Shown: positions 1-10,415, counted from the stretch's first letter. The stretch: 64,000 nucleotides of DNA from Dyadobacter sp. 3J3 (GCF_009801115.1 NZ_VTOL01000002.1:558001-622000), one strand, 5' to 3'. A program made the numbers and translations. Notes: a model not told the origin generated them from the letters alone.

Positions 1-1
1 A

Positions 2-1408
2 ATAGAGTCAAAATCCAAGGAGCAGGCGGCACGTTGTATGGACTGCGGAATTCCTTTTTGCCATAACGGTTGTCCGCTGGGAAATATCATCCCGGAATTC
101 AACGACGCCGTATATGACGGAAACTGGGGATTGGCTTATGAAATATTAGCATCGACAAATAACTTCCCGGAATTTACGGGAAGAATTTGTCCTGCACCTT
201 GCGAAGCCTCTTGCGTTTTGGGGATTAACAAACCACCGGTTGCAATTGAATTTATCGAAAAATCAATTGTTGAAAAAGCCTTTGAACTGGGTCTTGTTAA
301 GCCAAGATTTCCACAAAAACGTACAGGCAAAAAAGTGGCCGTTGTAGGTTCAGGTCCTGCTGGTATGGCTGCTGCAAATCAGTTGAACCAGGCTGGGCAT
401 ACCGTTTCTTTGCTTGAACGTGCAGATAAAATCGGTGGATTGCTTCGCTATGGTATTCCTGATTTCAAACTTGAAAAACAAGTTATTGACCGTCGTCTTG
501 CTGTGATGCAGGAAGAAGGAATTGAATTCATTACAAATATAAATGTTGGTGTGGATATCAAAGCCGACGAGCTTTTGAACGAATACGATGCTGTGGTATT
601 GACTATGGGCTCGACCGTTCCAAGAGATTTGAATATTGAAGGCCGTCAATTGAAAGGTGTTCATTATGCGATGGAATTTTTGAGTCAGCAGAACAAACGT
701 AATGCTGATATTTTCCCGGAAGTTGATCACCAGGGCGCAAAATACAAACACGGTCAGCTTTTGGCTAAGGATAAAAATGTGGTAGTTATCGGTGGTGGTG
801 ATACTGGATCTGACTGTGTGGGAACTTCAAACCGTCATGGTGCGAAATCTGTAACGCAGATCGAACTTATGCCGGTTCCTCCGAAAGATCGTGATACAAG
901 TACACCTTGGCCAAACTGGCCGATGATGCTTCGTACTTCTACCTCACACGAAGAAGGTTGCGAAAGACACTGGTCTATCAATACAAAATCTTTTGTTGGA
1001 GACGAAAACGGTAATCTTGCAGGTTTGAAAATTGTTGAACTTGACTGGCAGAAAGATCCTGAAACAGGCCGCATGCAAATGAAAGAAGTAGCAGGAAGCG
1101 AACAAATATTACCTTGTGAACTTGCACTTTTGGCAGCAGGATTTTTACATCCTCAGCAGGAAGGACTTTTGAAAGATCTTGATCTGGAATTTGACGAACG
1201 TGGTAACATTAAAGCAAATGGCTATCAGTCTACAACAAATGAAAAAGTTTTCGCAGCAGGTGACTGCCGCCGTGGACAATCGCTTGTGGTTTGGGCGATC
1301 AGTGAAGGTCGTGAAGCAGCGCGTGCTGTTGATGAATTCCTGATGGGAGAATCATTCCTGGAAGCAAAAGCGGTTTCTATGTTGAACCCTGTTTTTGCTC
1401 ATGCCTGA
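2..1408 (+). CDS. gltD: Glutamate synthase small subunit, 5'-truncated by window edge
   Basis: The beta subunit of NADPH-dependent glutamate synthase passes electrons from NADPH through FAD to the large subunit for glutamate formation from 2-oxoglutarate and glutamine. The reading frame is open from base 2; the ATG at 38 is internal, because the codons before it (KEQAARC) belong to the conserved cysteine block [20 protein letters not shown] that binds iron-sulfur clusters. An FAD site GSGPAG lies near residue 118 of the visible part, an NADPH site GGGDTGSDC near 262, and the C-terminal [16 protein letters not shown] flavin motif near 427. About 25 N-terminal residues lie outside the window. 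The large subunit gltB is probably upstream, unseen. Confidence 0.95.
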   Translation: MESKSKEQAARCMDCGIPFCHNGCPLGNIIPEFNDAVYDGNWGLAYEILASTNNFPEFTGRICPAPCEASCVLGINKPPVAIEFIEKSIVEKAFELGLVKPRFPQKRTGKKVAVVGSGPAGMAAANQLNQAGHTVSLLERADKIGGLLRYGIPDFKLEKQVIDRRLAVMQEEGIEFITNINVGVDIKADELLNEYDAVVLTMGSTVPRDLNIEGRQLKGVHYAMEFLSQQNKRNADIFPEVDHQGAKYKHGQLLAKDKNVVVIGGGDTGSDCVGTSNRHGAKSVTQIELMPVPPKDRDTSTPWPNWPMMLRTSTSHEEGCERHWSINTKSFVGDENGNLAGLKIVELDWQKDPETGRMQMKEVAGSEQILPCELALLAAGFLHPQQEGLLKDLDLEFDERGNIKANGYQSTTNEKVFAAGDCRRGQSLVVWAISEGREAARAVDEFLMGESFLEAKAVSMLNPVFAHA

Positions 1409-1436
1409 TTTCAGACTATAATTACTTAGAAGATTT

Positions 1437-1475
1437 AACAAAATAAGCCATTCATTTTGAGTGGCTTATTTTGTT
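1437..1475 (+). terminator. Rho-independent terminator after gltD
   Basis: A perfect 14-bp inverted repeat (1437-1450 with 1462-1475) encloses an 11-nt loop and ends in a T-rich arm. It sits 29 bases after the gltD stop. Confidence 0.8.
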
Positions 1476-1576
1476 ATCATGCCTTTTCCCATTCCAGGAA
1501 TCAATTTTTACGGGTGATGATCCGTATATTTGATTGACAAATCTGTATTTTGAATTTCTTGTAAACACACATATTA

Positions 1577-2200
1577 ATGTTTTTACACTATTCTCCATTC
1601 TGGTTAAAAGCGATTTACCCACGTTATACCTGGCACATTCCTACCGTAAAAAAAGAGATTTTTTTGACTTTTGACGATGGGCCCATTCCGGATATTACAG
1701 AATTTGTACTGGATACCTTGAAACAGTTTGAAGCCAAAGCAACTTTTTTTTGTATTGGTGATAATGTCAGAAAACACCCGTCAGTTTTCTCAAAAATACT
1801 TGATCAGGGCCATTCGGTCGGCAATCATACTTTTAACCATATGAATGGCTGGAAAAGTGAAGATCAGGAATATCTGGCCAATATCAATTTGTGTGAAAAA
1901 CAACTTGACCTGGAAACCAATTTATTCCGGCCCCCTTATGGAAGAATGAAAAAAAGCCAGTCCAAGCTACTTCCCGAAACGAAAAAAATTATTATGTGGG
2001 ATGTTTTGAGCGGAGATTTTTCAGCGGCTGTAAAACCTGAGACCTGCCTTGAAAAAACAATAAAACACGCACGTCCTGGCTCGATTGTTTTATTTCATGA
2101 CAGCCTTAAAGCAGCAAAAAATATGCAATATAGTTTGCCCCGCTTTTTAGAACATTTCTCAGGAAAAGAGTATCAGTTTAAAGCATTACCTATGCGCTGA
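1577..2200 (+). CDS. Polysaccharide deacetylase family protein (NodB domain)
   Basis: A carbohydrate esterase family 4 enzyme that removes N- or O-acetyl groups from a polysaccharide, probably peptidoglycan or an envelope glycan. The NodB motifs are complete: TFDDGP at residues 31-36, HTFNH at 84-88 for the metal histidines, RPPYG at 118-122, and LFHDS near 172-176 with the catalytic histidine. At 207 aa it is a minimal single-domain member; no clear signal peptide is seen, so a cytoplasmic or membrane-linked location is possible. The family 2 glycosyltransferase follows 60 bases downstream on the same strand, so both may act on one glycan. The substrate is not readable from sequence. Confidence 0.9.
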   Translation: MFLHYSPFWLKAIYPRYTWHIPTVKKEIFLTFDDGPIPDITEFVLDTLKQFEAKATFFCIGDNVRKHPSVFSKILDQGHSVGNHTFNHMNGWKSEDQEYLANINLCEKQLDLETNLFRPPYGRMKKSQSKLLPETKKIIMWDVLSGDFSAAVKPETCLEKTIKHARPGSIVLFHDSLKAAKNMQYSLPRFLEHFSGKEYQFKALPMR

Positions 2201-2260
2201 ATTTATTCTCAATAAATAAAAATTCCTGACCATCTTTAAAAAAATCCGGAACCGGACTTT

Positions 2261-3262
2261 ATGTCTAATTTATTACCTCCCGTTAAAGTAAGTATTTTAT
2301 TGGCCGCCCGTAATGAAGAGGCAAATATAGAACGTTGTTTAAAATCACTTGACGCTTTGCAATTTCCAAAAGATAATCTGGAAATTTGTATCGGCGATGA
2401 TGATTCCTCAGATTGTACATCTGAAATTATTCAGGAATTCATAAAAGATAAACCACATTTCAGGTACTTTAAAATCACAGGACAATCTCTGCTTTTAAAA
2501 GGTAAGACAAATGTTCTGGCGCAACTTGCACATCAGGCCAGAGGAGAGTATTTTTTCTTTTGTGATGCTGATATCGCCGTTCCTACCACCTGGGTGGATA
2601 AAATGATGTTATATTTCAAGCAAAATACAGGCATTGTTGTTGGTTTAACCCGAATGAAAAAAAGCAGCTTCTTCGCTGATTTCCTTTCTCTGGAATGGCT
2701 TTTCACCTTGTCGGTCATGCGGTTTTTCGCTTTATTTAACATTGGAATTACAGGCCTTGGAAATAATATGGCTGTGAGTAGAAAGGCGTATGAAAGCGTT
2801 GGCGGTTATGAAGGTATTGACTTTTCAATCGTTGAAGATCACGCACTTTTTAAAGCTATCACAGAGAATAAATATGAATTTGTCCAGGCATATGTCCCCG
2901 AAGTTATTGCATTGTCTGAGCCTGTTTCTTCTTTTAAAGAATTAATGATCCAAAGAAAACGATGGATGCATGGGATTATGCAGGCGCCAATAGTTCTAAG
3001 AATAAGTTTGATCATTTGTGCACTTTTAATTCCAATGATTGGTATTATCGCTATCTGGGATCCTGCACGAAGTGTCAGAATGATCGTTTCGAATTACATT
3101 TTGATTACCGGAATCAGTGTAATATCACTAATTTTTTTAAAACAAAAAGACCTCTGGAAAACTGTTTTTCTTTTTTGGTTTTATATGCTGGGCATAACAA
3201 TTCTTATGCTGACCGTCCATTTTCTGCCAGGAAAAACAGTTTGGAAAGACAGAACCTATTGA
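2261..3262 (+). CDS. Family 2 glycosyltransferase, membrane-anchored
   Basis: A GT-A fold transferase of 333 aa that uses a nucleotide-sugar donor. It has the N-terminal VSILLAARNEE strand, the GDDDSSD nucleotide site near residue 46, the metal-binding DAD near 104, the ED catalytic pair in FSIVEDHALF near 190, and the QRKRW motif near 236 typical of processive or membrane GT2 enzymes. Three hydrophobic helices follow (roughly 245-265, 275-292 and 303-322), so the catalytic domain faces the cytoplasm from the inner membrane. It sits between the NodB deacetylase and TatD in a same-strand run. Acceptor and donor are unknown. Confidence 0.9.
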   Translation: MSNLLPPVKVSILLAARNEEANIERCLKSLDALQFPKDNLEICIGDDDSSDCTSEIIQEFIKDKPHFRYFKITGQSLLLKGKTNVLAQLAHQARGEYFFFCDADIAVPTTWVDKMMLYFKQNTGIVVGLTRMKKSSFFADFLSLEWLFTLSVMRFFALFNIGITGLGNNMAVSRKAYESVGGYEGIDFSIVEDHALFKAITENKYEFVQAYVPEVIALSEPVSSFKELMIQRKRWMHGIMQAPIVLRISLIICALLIPMIGIIAIWDPARSVRMIVSNYILITGISVISLIFLKQKDLWKTVFLFWFYMLGITILMLTVHFLPGKTVWKDRTY

Positions 3263-3286
3263 TAGAATTTAAGTAAAAAAAAGACC

Positions 3287-4054
3287 ATGATAGAAACGCA
3301 TGCCCATATTTATGATGAAAAGTATGATGAAGATCGTACCGAAATGTTGCAACGTGCCTGGGATTTAGGGATTGAACAAATATGGATGCCCAATTGTGAT
3401 CATACGACAATTCCGGGAATGATGCAGCTTGCAGAAACCTTTCCGGATAAGTGTCTGCCTATGATTGGTTTGCATCCTACTTACGTAAAAGAAGGATTTG
3501 AAAAGGAATTGGAGATTGTTGAAGCATGGCTTGACAAATACAAATTCATTGCCGTTGGAGAAATCGGGATAGATTTATTTTGGGATAAAACCTTTCGTGC
3601 CCAACAGGAAGAGGCTTTTTTATACCAATGTAAACTTGCCAGAAAACATAATCTATGGATTGATATTCACTGTCGTGAGGCTTTTTGGGAAACTGTTGCC
3701 CTGATAGAAAAATTTGCAGATTCATCGTTAACTGGTATTTTTCACTGTTTTATTGGCACACTGGAAGAAGCTCAAAAAGCAATTGATTTAGGATTTAAAC
3801 TGGGAATCGGTGGTGTTTCTACTTTCAAAAACGGAGGTCTGGATAAGGTGCTTCCTTTTATTGATTTAGAAAATCTCGTTTTGGAAACCGATAGTCCTTA
3901 TCTGGCGCCAACGCCTTATCGCGGCAAAAGAAACGAAGTTTCTTACATTGATCTGGTTGCACAGCGTGTTGCGGACTTAAAACAAATTACAAAACAGGAA
4001 GTCATTGACACAACGACAAAAACAGCAAAGTCTCTGTTAACTTTGGCAAACTAA
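3287..4054 (+). CDS. TatD family metal-dependent hydrolase/DNase
   Basis: A 255-aa TIM-barrel amidohydrolase-superfamily protein of the TatD group (3'-5' DNase activity is known for family members). The metal ligands are visible: HAH at residues 5-7, a glutamate in AVGEIGID near 92, histidines in WIDIHCRE and GIFHCF, and the aspartate of LETDSPYLAP near 203. Full family length. It follows the glycosyltransferase by 24 bases and precedes asparaginase by 30, suggesting co-transcription without an obvious pathway link. Confidence 0.93.
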   Translation: MIETHAHIYDEKYDEDRTEMLQRAWDLGIEQIWMPNCDHTTIPGMMQLAETFPDKCLPMIGLHPTYVKEGFEKELEIVEAWLDKYKFIAVGEIGIDLFWDKTFRAQQEEAFLYQCKLARKHNLWIDIHCREAFWETVALIEKFADSSLTGIFHCFIGTLEEAQKAIDLGFKLGIGGVSTFKNGGLDKVLPFIDLENLVLETDSPYLAPTPYRGKRNEVSYIDLVAQRVADLKQITKQEVIDTTTKTAKSLLTLAN

Positions 4055-4084
4055 ATAGAACGGAATAATTATTGCAACTAGAAA

Positions 4085-5158
4085 ATGCCTTACAATACAA
4101 TCCATATCAATCCAATTTCTCCTGAGCCGCCACGTGCTTCCGTTCTTGTAATTTACACAGGAGGAACATTAGGTATGGTTTACGAAACAAAAGGAAAACA
4201 ACTGGTTCCGTTCAATTTTGATCAGGTTATTGAAAAAGTCCCGGAAATAAGAAGGCTCGATTTCGAAATTACTATCCTTAGTTTAAAGGAGCCGATCGAT
4301 TCATCCAATATGGATCCGGAAATATGGATTGAACTTGCTAAAATCATATTTGACAACTATGAAAAATATGACAGTTTTGTCATTCTGCACGGGACTGATA
4401 CGATGGCCTACACTGCTTCAGCGTTGAGTTTTTTACTTGAAGATTTAAATAAACCGGTAATTCTTACCGGCGCTCAGTTGCCGATTGGTGTGGCAAGATC
4501 CGATGCACGGGAAAACTTTATAACGGCACTCGAACTAGCCGCTGCAACGAATGAAGAAGGCATACCTGTCCTATCCGAAGTTTGCATCTATTTTAATTCA
4601 CATCTTCTCCGTGGCAACCGCAGCAAAAAACAGGAAAGTTCCGATTTCAACGCGTTTCATTCCGAAAATTATCCTCCATTGGCCAATGCAGGCGTGAGAA
4701 TTGACTGGAATTTTCCATTTATCGATCCTTTTGAACAGAATAAAAAGTTAAAAATCCAGTCAAAACTGGATACCAATGTTGCTTTTTTAAAACTATTTCC
4801 CGGGATAAGTCATCAGGTTGTAAAATCAATTTTAGGAATTGAAGGAATAAAAGGCATTGTCATGGAAACGTATGGAGCGGGAAATGCAACTACGGCTCCC
4901 TGGTTTTTGGAAGAAATAGAAAAAACGATCGCACGTGGTGTGATTATTTTCAACGTTTCTCAATGTGATGGTGGACGCGTGGCCCAGGGACATTACCAGA
5001 CAAGTAAGTTTTTAAAACAGGTTGGCGTTGTGAGCGGTTCAGATATTACTGCCGAAGCCGCTATTACCAAAATGATGTATGTTTTTGGAAAAGAAACAGA
5101 TCATGCCAAATGCGTTGAAATGCTAAAAAATCCGATGCGTGGGGAAATGACGATTTGA
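4085..5158 (+). CDS. ansA: Type I L-asparaginase
   Basis: Hydrolyses asparagine to aspartate and ammonia. Both catalytic threonine motifs are present: IYTGGTLGM near residues 24-32 and HGTDTMAYTAS near 100-110. Length 357 aa and no signal peptide match the cytoplasmic type I enzymes. The start at 4085 gives an N-terminal lead of about 20 residues before the first strand. It is the last gene of the same-strand run from 1577; its stop is one base from the stop of the convergent gene at 5160-5723, with no terminator hairpin visible between them. Confidence 0.93.
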   Translation: MPYNTIHINPISPEPPRASVLVIYTGGTLGMVYETKGKQLVPFNFDQVIEKVPEIRRLDFEITILSLKEPIDSSNMDPEIWIELAKIIFDNYEKYDSFVILHGTDTMAYTASALSFLLEDLNKPVILTGAQLPIGVARSDARENFITALELAAATNEEGIPVLSEVCIYFNSHLLRGNRSKKQESSDFNAFHSENYPPLANAGVRIDWNFPFIDPFEQNKKLKIQSKLDTNVAFLKLFPGISHQVVKSILGIEGIKGIVMETYGAGNATTAPWFLEEIEKTIARGVIIFNVSQCDGGRVAQGHYQTSKFLKQVGVVSGSDITAEAAITKMMYVFGKETDHAKCVEMLKNPMRGEMTI

Positions 5159-5159
5159 T

Positions 5160-5723
5160 CTACAATGTTTTAAAAATGAATTTATAAGTGGCAGAAAATG
5201 GTTGTTTGAAGTGATCGTAACGGGCAGATGCAGGAGCACCTACTACCCATTGACTTTTCTTTTCGACAACTTCTTCTGATCGATAGTCATTTTTCAAGAC
5301 AAGACCTTTTTTGATTGCGATTTCATCTGCTTCACGCCACGCCTGAACGGTAATTTCATGAAATAATTTATCTTTATCTTGTTTGGAAAATTCTGGTTTG
5401 ACAGCCATTCCACCAAGCTCCGGATGAGCATCTCTATATTTTTCTAAAAGAAGATATTGGTCGTGAGTAAGCAAAATTTGGTGTACAGGGTATTTATAAA
5501 CAAAGTCGCCACGATCCATCGTTGATTCTGTCGTGCGAATTATTTTTAACTGACTGTTCTCTACAAAATCCAGAAATGCCTTATTTTTTTTAGCAAAATC
5601 CTTTTCAAAAGACTCTTTATTATTGAAGCTGAAAACTGTCCAGAAAATCACAGTTTCTGCTGTGAAATATTCTTCTTTTGAAACAACAACTTCAATTTCC
5701 TGAGCTGACAAAGCGTTTTCCAT
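5160..5723 (-). CDS. Hypothetical protein, weakly SIMPL-like
   Basis: A 187-aa soluble protein without signal peptide or membrane helix. I do not recognise it firmly. The arrangement of an early asparagine-rich segment followed by AWREADEIAIKKGLVL near residues 128-143 recalls the helix-strand pattern of SIMPL (DUF541) proteins, but the similarity is too weak to assign. It converges tail to tail with ansA, with a single base between the stops. The gene call rests on the long uninterrupted frame with ordinary composition. Confidence 0.65.
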   Translation of the reverse strand: MENALSAQEIEVVVSKEEYFTAETVIFWTVFSFNNKESFEKDFAKKNKAFLDFVENSQLKIIRTTESTMDRGDFVYKYPVHQILLTHDQYLLLEKYRDAHPELGGMAVKPEFSKQDKDKLFHEITVQAWREADEIAIKKGLVLKNDYRSEEVVEKKSQWVVGAPASARYDHFKQPFSATYKFIFKTL

Positions 5724-5825
5724 TAGTGTACAGTAATTATAAAAATTAAACCTGAATAACTTAAACTATCCGTTTTGAAAAGATAGAAAAAAAGTCATTC
5801 AGGATCAATTTTGTTAAATCATTTT

Positions 5826-8339
5826 CTAAACAATTCCACCCATCAACGGATCTGTTTTAGTGACAAGCCCTGTTTCCACATGACCAGCAAAACGTTCCTG
5901 ATAAGCTTCACAACCTTTTATTTTCACACTGAAATCGTACCAGTTATAATTTTTCGAAAGATTTAAAACGATTGAAGTCTGAGCTCCGGCTGGTATTGCT
6001 TTATTCTGATTTTCTGCTTTATAACTGTTATCAAGTATCGATAGAACGTGTGTTTTGGTATCGGTATTAGTAACGGTGATCAACACATTCCCAGTTAATC
6101 TTGACGGATTAAGTCGGCTGGCTTCATAGGTGCAGGTAAGTTTAACCAACGGATTATTTTTATTCCCGGCAAATTCTCTGTAAAATCCATTCGGGCCATA
6201 CACTCTGAAATGATACTGTTCCTTTTCAAAATCAGTCAGACTAAATTCATCTTTAAGCATATCACCGGCCGCGACGCTGTAATCCCATGAGCGCAAAGAA
6301 TCATTTTGATAAGGATTCATAGCATAAACGCGAAACGGTGATCCCGTTGCTTTGTTACCAAATACCTTATTTCCTGCTTTAAACGAAAGTACTATACTGT
6401 TTTTACTTTTGTCAAAAACAGTGTGAACATAATTTTCATAAGGCAAAGCACAAGCGGATCTTACACCTTTTTCCTGTTTTGGGAAATAGGGCGACTCGTG
6501 GTGATTGGTATTGATCTGTTCAATTTCTGCTTTTGTCAATTGCTTGTAATTGTCAGGAGCATTTTTAAACTGCGCCTGATGAATTCCTTCAATAAACGGT
6601 TTCCGTATCAGGAATTCAGGTTTTGTAATCGCCTCTCCATTGTATGGCCGGAAAACAGAAGTGAGGTCGCCACAAATTGTCCGGCGCCATGCTGTAATGT
6701 TTTCTTCCTGGATCTTTTTACTAAATTTCTTTTCAAGGAAATTCTCCAAAAATTGCAAGGATGACGTATGATCAAAAACCTCGGAGTTCACAAAACCTCC
6801 GCGCGACCAGGGCGACGCGATGATCATCGGAACACGATATCCCAAACCGATTGAACCGTCACGAAGATTATTTTCCTGCATTGAAGGATTTGTTTGCTGG
6901 CTTTTAGTTGCAAAATCCAATTTCGGATCAATGCCTTTTGATACTTTACCGGTATTCTCCTTATACGGATTTGGAACAACATAAGGCGGCATGTGATCGA
7001 AATATCCATCATTTTCATCATAGGTAACGATGAAAATTGTCTTTTTCCAAACCTCCGGATTTTCCAGCAAAATTTCCATTGCTTCACTCACATACCATGG
7101 ACCAAACCACGGCTGGCCCGGATGATCTGAAAAGTGTGCAGGAGGCATCAACCAGGACACGGTTGGCAAAGTACCATTTTTGACATCTTCTCTAAATTGA
7201 TGAAAAACATCACCTTTGGGCACTTTTAATTCTCTTTCGGTACCTTTATCATCATATTTCAGTTCTTCAAGCTCGTGGTAATAAGCATCATTTATGTTAG
7301 TTATGAATGCCTTATTATGTAATTCTTTTGCCTGCTCGGAAAGATTATTATAGGTTTCAGTAGTAAATCTTGATTGCGCTGTTTCAATTAGTGTAAGTAA
7401 TTTTTTCGCCGCTGCGAGGCGCTGAGCTACTTTTTCGTCAGTAGGCTGCTTTTCCATTTCACCGATCTGCTGCAAAAGATTTTCCTTTTTTGACTGCAAA
7501 TTGGCAATTCCTCCTTCATGAAGTCTGACATTATATTGCTTGTAATATTCCAGCACATTTGTTCCGAAATTACTAAGCCAGGCACTTTCTTCACCTTTCA
7601 GGCCGTAACCCATTGTCAGCTCGTTCTGGTAAATTTTCCATGAAACCCCATTTTCCTGCAAGCGTTCCGGGTAGGTTTTCCAACTTAATTCGGGATATTC
7701 ATAGTTGCTATTATTCCACAAATGTGCAATCGCATCCACTTCATTTTTTTCACGAACAGTACCCGTCATAAAATAATGACGGTTCGGGTGCGTGCCCGTT
7801 ATGCTTGAACAAAAATTATGATCACAAACCGTAAAAGCATCCGCCAGAGAATAATAAAAAGGAAAATCTGCACGATCGCAATAACCCATTGTTAAGGGGA
7901 TTTTTGCATACTCTTTATTTCTGGCTTTCTTTACATCCAGCCATTTATCGTATTTCCCATCATTCATAGCATCCGTCTGATCCGTCCAGTTATGCGGAAC
8001 AGAACCCATCCAGGCCACTTTTGTATCCTTCACATTGAGTTGAAATGGCCCGTAGGTTTCACCTTCTTTATTTGTTTGAAGCCATACCTTATTTTTATCC
8101 GGCAATTGAATCGCACGTGGATCGTTAAAACCGCGAACGCCCTGCAAACTTCCGAGCTGGTGATCAAAAGAACGGTTTTCCTGCATCAGAAACACGATAT
8201 GTTCCGCGTCGTAAAACGTACTTCCAAGAGCAGGATTAATCGCCATTGCTCTTTCAATAACAGCCGGTAACATGTTGGCCATCGCACCCGTACCCGACAA
8301 AAGTGCGGCTTTCTTTAAGAAGTCTCTTCTTGAATTCAT
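5826..8339 (-). CDS. plcC: Phosphocholine-specific phospholipase C, Tat-exported
   Basis: Cleaves phosphocholine from phosphatidylcholine or sphingomyelin outside the cytoplasm. The N-terminus MNSRRDFLKKAALLSG is a clear twin-arginine signal. The phosphoesterase domain follows: ENRSFDHQLGSL near residue 54 with the metal/nucleophile region, HNWTDQ near 116, and the YDENDGYFDH metal site near 440. Two C-terminal DUF756-type beta domains occupy about 620-830, as in this family, and 837 aa is the usual length. The next gene upstream on the strand is the esterase at 8488, 148 bases away. Phosphate control is common for the family, but I see no Pho box. Confidence 0.92.
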   Translation of the reverse strand: MNSRRDFLKKAALLSGTGAMANMLPAVIERAMAINPALGSTFYDAEHIVFLMQENRSFDHQLGSLQGVRGFNDPRAIQLPDKNKVWLQTNKEGETYGPFQLNVKDTKVAWMGSVPHNWTDQTDAMNDGKYDKWLDVKKARNKEYAKIPLTMGYCDRADFPFYYSLADAFTVCDHNFCSSITGTHPNRHYFMTGTVREKNEVDAIAHLWNNSNYEYPELSWKTYPERLQENGVSWKIYQNELTMGYGLKGEESAWLSNFGTNVLEYYKQYNVRLHEGGIANLQSKKENLLQQIGEMEKQPTDEKVAQRLAAAKKLLTLIETAQSRFTTETYNNLSEQAKELHNKAFITNINDAYYHELEELKYDDKGTERELKVPKGDVFHQFREDVKNGTLPTVSWLMPPAHFSDHPGQPWFGPWYVSEAMEILLENPEVWKKTIFIVTYDENDGYFDHMPPYVVPNPYKENTGKVSKGIDPKLDFATKSQQTNPSMQENNLRDGSIGLGYRVPMIIASPWSRGGFVNSEVFDHTSSLQFLENFLEKKFSKKIQEENITAWRRTICGDLTSVFRPYNGEAITKPEFLIRKPFIEGIHQAQFKNAPDNYKQLTKAEIEQINTNHHESPYFPKQEKGVRSACALPYENYVHTVFDKSKNSIVLSFKAGNKVFGNKATGSPFRVYAMNPYQNDSLRSWDYSVAAGDMLKDEFSLTDFEKEQYHFRVYGPNGFYREFAGNKNNPLVKLTCTYEASRLNPSRLTGNVLITVTNTDTKTHVLSILDNSYKAENQNKAIPAGAQTSIVLNLSKNYNWYDFSVKIKGCEAYQERFAGHVETGLVTKTDPLMGGIV

Positions 8340-8487
8340 GTTGAATAAAATGCTAAATTCCTTTGATCAAATGTTTTTCAACATCCTGTAAAAGATCAAA
8401 TTTATCCCGGGAAATCTAAGCAAATGTTAAGTGCAGATTATCTTTTAATTATCCGGCTTATCCTGTACGAATAGCTAAACTCAAATC

Positions 8488-10239
8488 TTACAATTTAGGC
8501 GCTTCGGGTTTATTTGGTTTGTCCCAGTTATTTGCTCCTTTCGTATTCAGCTTACGTTTGTATACTTTATCGTTTGCAGTTACATAAAGTATGTCAAAAT
8601 CTTTTCCTCCAAAAGCTACATTTGATGCATTTCCATTGGGTGTTGGCAAAATGGCATTTACCCTGCCAGTCTGATCCAGAATCTGAATTCCTGCTTTTGT
8701 CGTCACATAAATCCTGCCGTCACGGTCGCAGGTGAGGCCATCTCCCCAGGCATTTTCATCGGCATCCCGAACATGCAGCCAACCGAATTTTTGTTTACTT
8801 CCCAACGTTCCGTCTTTCAAAATCTGATAGGAATAAACCCAATGCGAGGCCGATTCCGTAACATACAATAATGTTTGGTCCGGTGAAAGTGCCAGTCCGT
8901 TGGCATAAAGCAAACCCTTATCTACCTCCACTTTTTCTCCATTTGGCCTGATCAGAAAAATCAAAGATGGTTTTTCTTTGCCATCTGGTACAGTCACGTA
9001 TACATTTCCATTATTGGCGACCGTCAAATCATTCCCGACGATATTGGTAGCAATATCCACCTTTTTTCCATCCGGAGAATATTTAACAATAGATGATGCT
9101 TTTTGGGCAACTTCGTAGCGATTAGCTTCCTTATCAAACTCTGCTCCGGTCGCATTAAATGAAGTTTCGTTTACAATTTCTACCTTATTAGTATTCCCAA
9201 CTTTATAGGTTTTACCATTTGGAATATCCTGAAAAAATAAATCACCGGCTTGATTAACAGTTGGGCCTTCGGTAAATCTATATCCCTCTCCAACTAATTC
9301 CCAGCTGTGTTCTGGCTTCAATAAGGTTGAAAGAAACTGATTCTGACTTTTTCCAACTGGTACCGGTTTTGGCCAGTCTTTCCATAAATAACGCATCGCA
9401 GCGGGAAAAACTGCCGTTCCCTGTTTACCATTATGGCCGCCCACACCCCATTGATAATTCACTTCATAACCCGAAAAAGTCAGAGCCCGAAGCATTGTAT
9501 GATTTGCCATCCACCAGTCGCCAGCGTATATGTTGAGGTCATTGCTGCCATCCTGCATATAAATTCTCAACGGTTTTGGCTCGTATTTTCGGATTAAAAT
9601 CGGATAACGGTCGGCGCCGCGCAAACCTATATAAGTTCCGATCGCACTGAAAACCCGCGTAAATGCATCCGGCCTTTCCCAGGCTGCCGTAAAAGCACAA
9701 ACCGCTCCGCTACTTGACCCGCCGATTGCACGGTCGTTTCCATTTTTTGATAATTTTATCGCCCTGCCATCACTTGTCTTTTGCTTTTCTACTTCGGGTA
9801 AAATTTCATCCAGGATAAATCTCGCATAAGAATCTCCTAATCCGTCAAACTCAAAACTCCTGTTAAACCGGTCAAGAGCTTCATTGGAATATTCTGCTCT
9901 TACTTTTCCATGCATGACAAAAACGCCAATAGTTACCGGCATTTCTCCTTTGTGAATCAGATTATCAAAAACCGTTGGCGCCTTCCACTGAATTCCATCC
10001 TGGTTGACATAAACACAAGCAGGTTTATCGGCTTTATATTGAGCCGGAATATACACCCAGTATTCACGCCAGGTTCCCGGAAATATTTTTGAATTCTCAA
10101 ATGTAAATTTCAAAACCTCGCCTTTGGGAACATTAGGCTGCTCCTCAGATGCAGGATCGACTGCATAATTCTCAACGGTGTTTTGCGCTTGTAAAAAATG
10201 AACAAAAAATAAGAGCAGAAGGAATGGAATTCGTTTCAT
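8488..10239 (-). CDS. Secreted esterase fused to SMP-30/gluconolactonase-like propeller
   Basis: A 583-aa two-domain protein. Residues 1-18 (MKRIPFLLLLFFVHFLQA) form a Sec signal. Residues about 40-300 are an IroE/Fes-type alpha/beta hydrolase with nucleophile elbow GGSSSGA near 174 and a late GGHNGKQG histidine near 268. Residues about 315-575 form a six-bladed SMP-30-like domain (EGPTVNQAGDLFF, YANGLALSPDQ, GDGLTCDRDGRIYVT). The fusion suggests sequential attack on an esterified sugar lactone or aryl ester outside the cell. Same strand and direction as the phospholipase C gene. Confidence 0.88.
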   Translation of the reverse strand: MKRIPFLLLLFFVHFLQAQNTVENYAVDPASEEQPNVPKGEVLKFTFENSKIFPGTWREYWVYIPAQYKADKPACVYVNQDGIQWKAPTVFDNLIHKGEMPVTIGVFVMHGKVRAEYSNEALDRFNRSFEFDGLGDSYARFILDEILPEVEKQKTSDGRAIKLSKNGNDRAIGGSSSGAVCAFTAAWERPDAFTRVFSAIGTYIGLRGADRYPILIRKYEPKPLRIYMQDGSNDLNIYAGDWWMANHTMLRALTFSGYEVNYQWGVGGHNGKQGTAVFPAAMRYLWKDWPKPVPVGKSQNQFLSTLLKPEHSWELVGEGYRFTEGPTVNQAGDLFFQDIPNGKTYKVGNTNKVEIVNETSFNATGAEFDKEANRYEVAQKASSIVKYSPDGKKVDIATNIVGNDLTVANNGNVYVTVPDGKEKPSLIFLIRPNGEKVEVDKGLLYANGLALSPDQTLLYVTESASHWVYSYQILKDGTLGSKQKFGWLHVRDADENAWGDGLTCDRDGRIYVTTKAGIQILDQTGRVNAILPTPNGNASNVAFGGKDFDILYVTANDKVYKRKLNTKGANNWDKPNKPEAPKL

Positions 10240-10351
10240 TGATTTCAGGATTAGGGATTTAATAGTAAAAATGACGATCCTTCAAAATCTACTATTCCTT
10301 GTCATATCCTGACTTCTACATATTCATTTTTCAAATTGATACAAAAACAAA

Positions 10352-10380
10352 AAAACCGGCAGCTGTCGGCTACCAGTTTT
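10352..10380 (-). terminator. Terminator of the 62-aa gene
   Basis: A 12-bp stem with a 5-nt loop, followed on the minus strand by a T-rich tract (10351 down to about 10338). It lies 36 bases after the stop at 10416. Confidence 0.75.
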
Positions 10381-10415
10381 CAATATAAATAAGTTAAAAA
10401 TCAGCGATGATACTT

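Noticed and set aside
5160..5723. SIMPL (DUF541) assignment for the 187-aa protein
   Set aside because: Only a short helix pattern fits; left as unknown.
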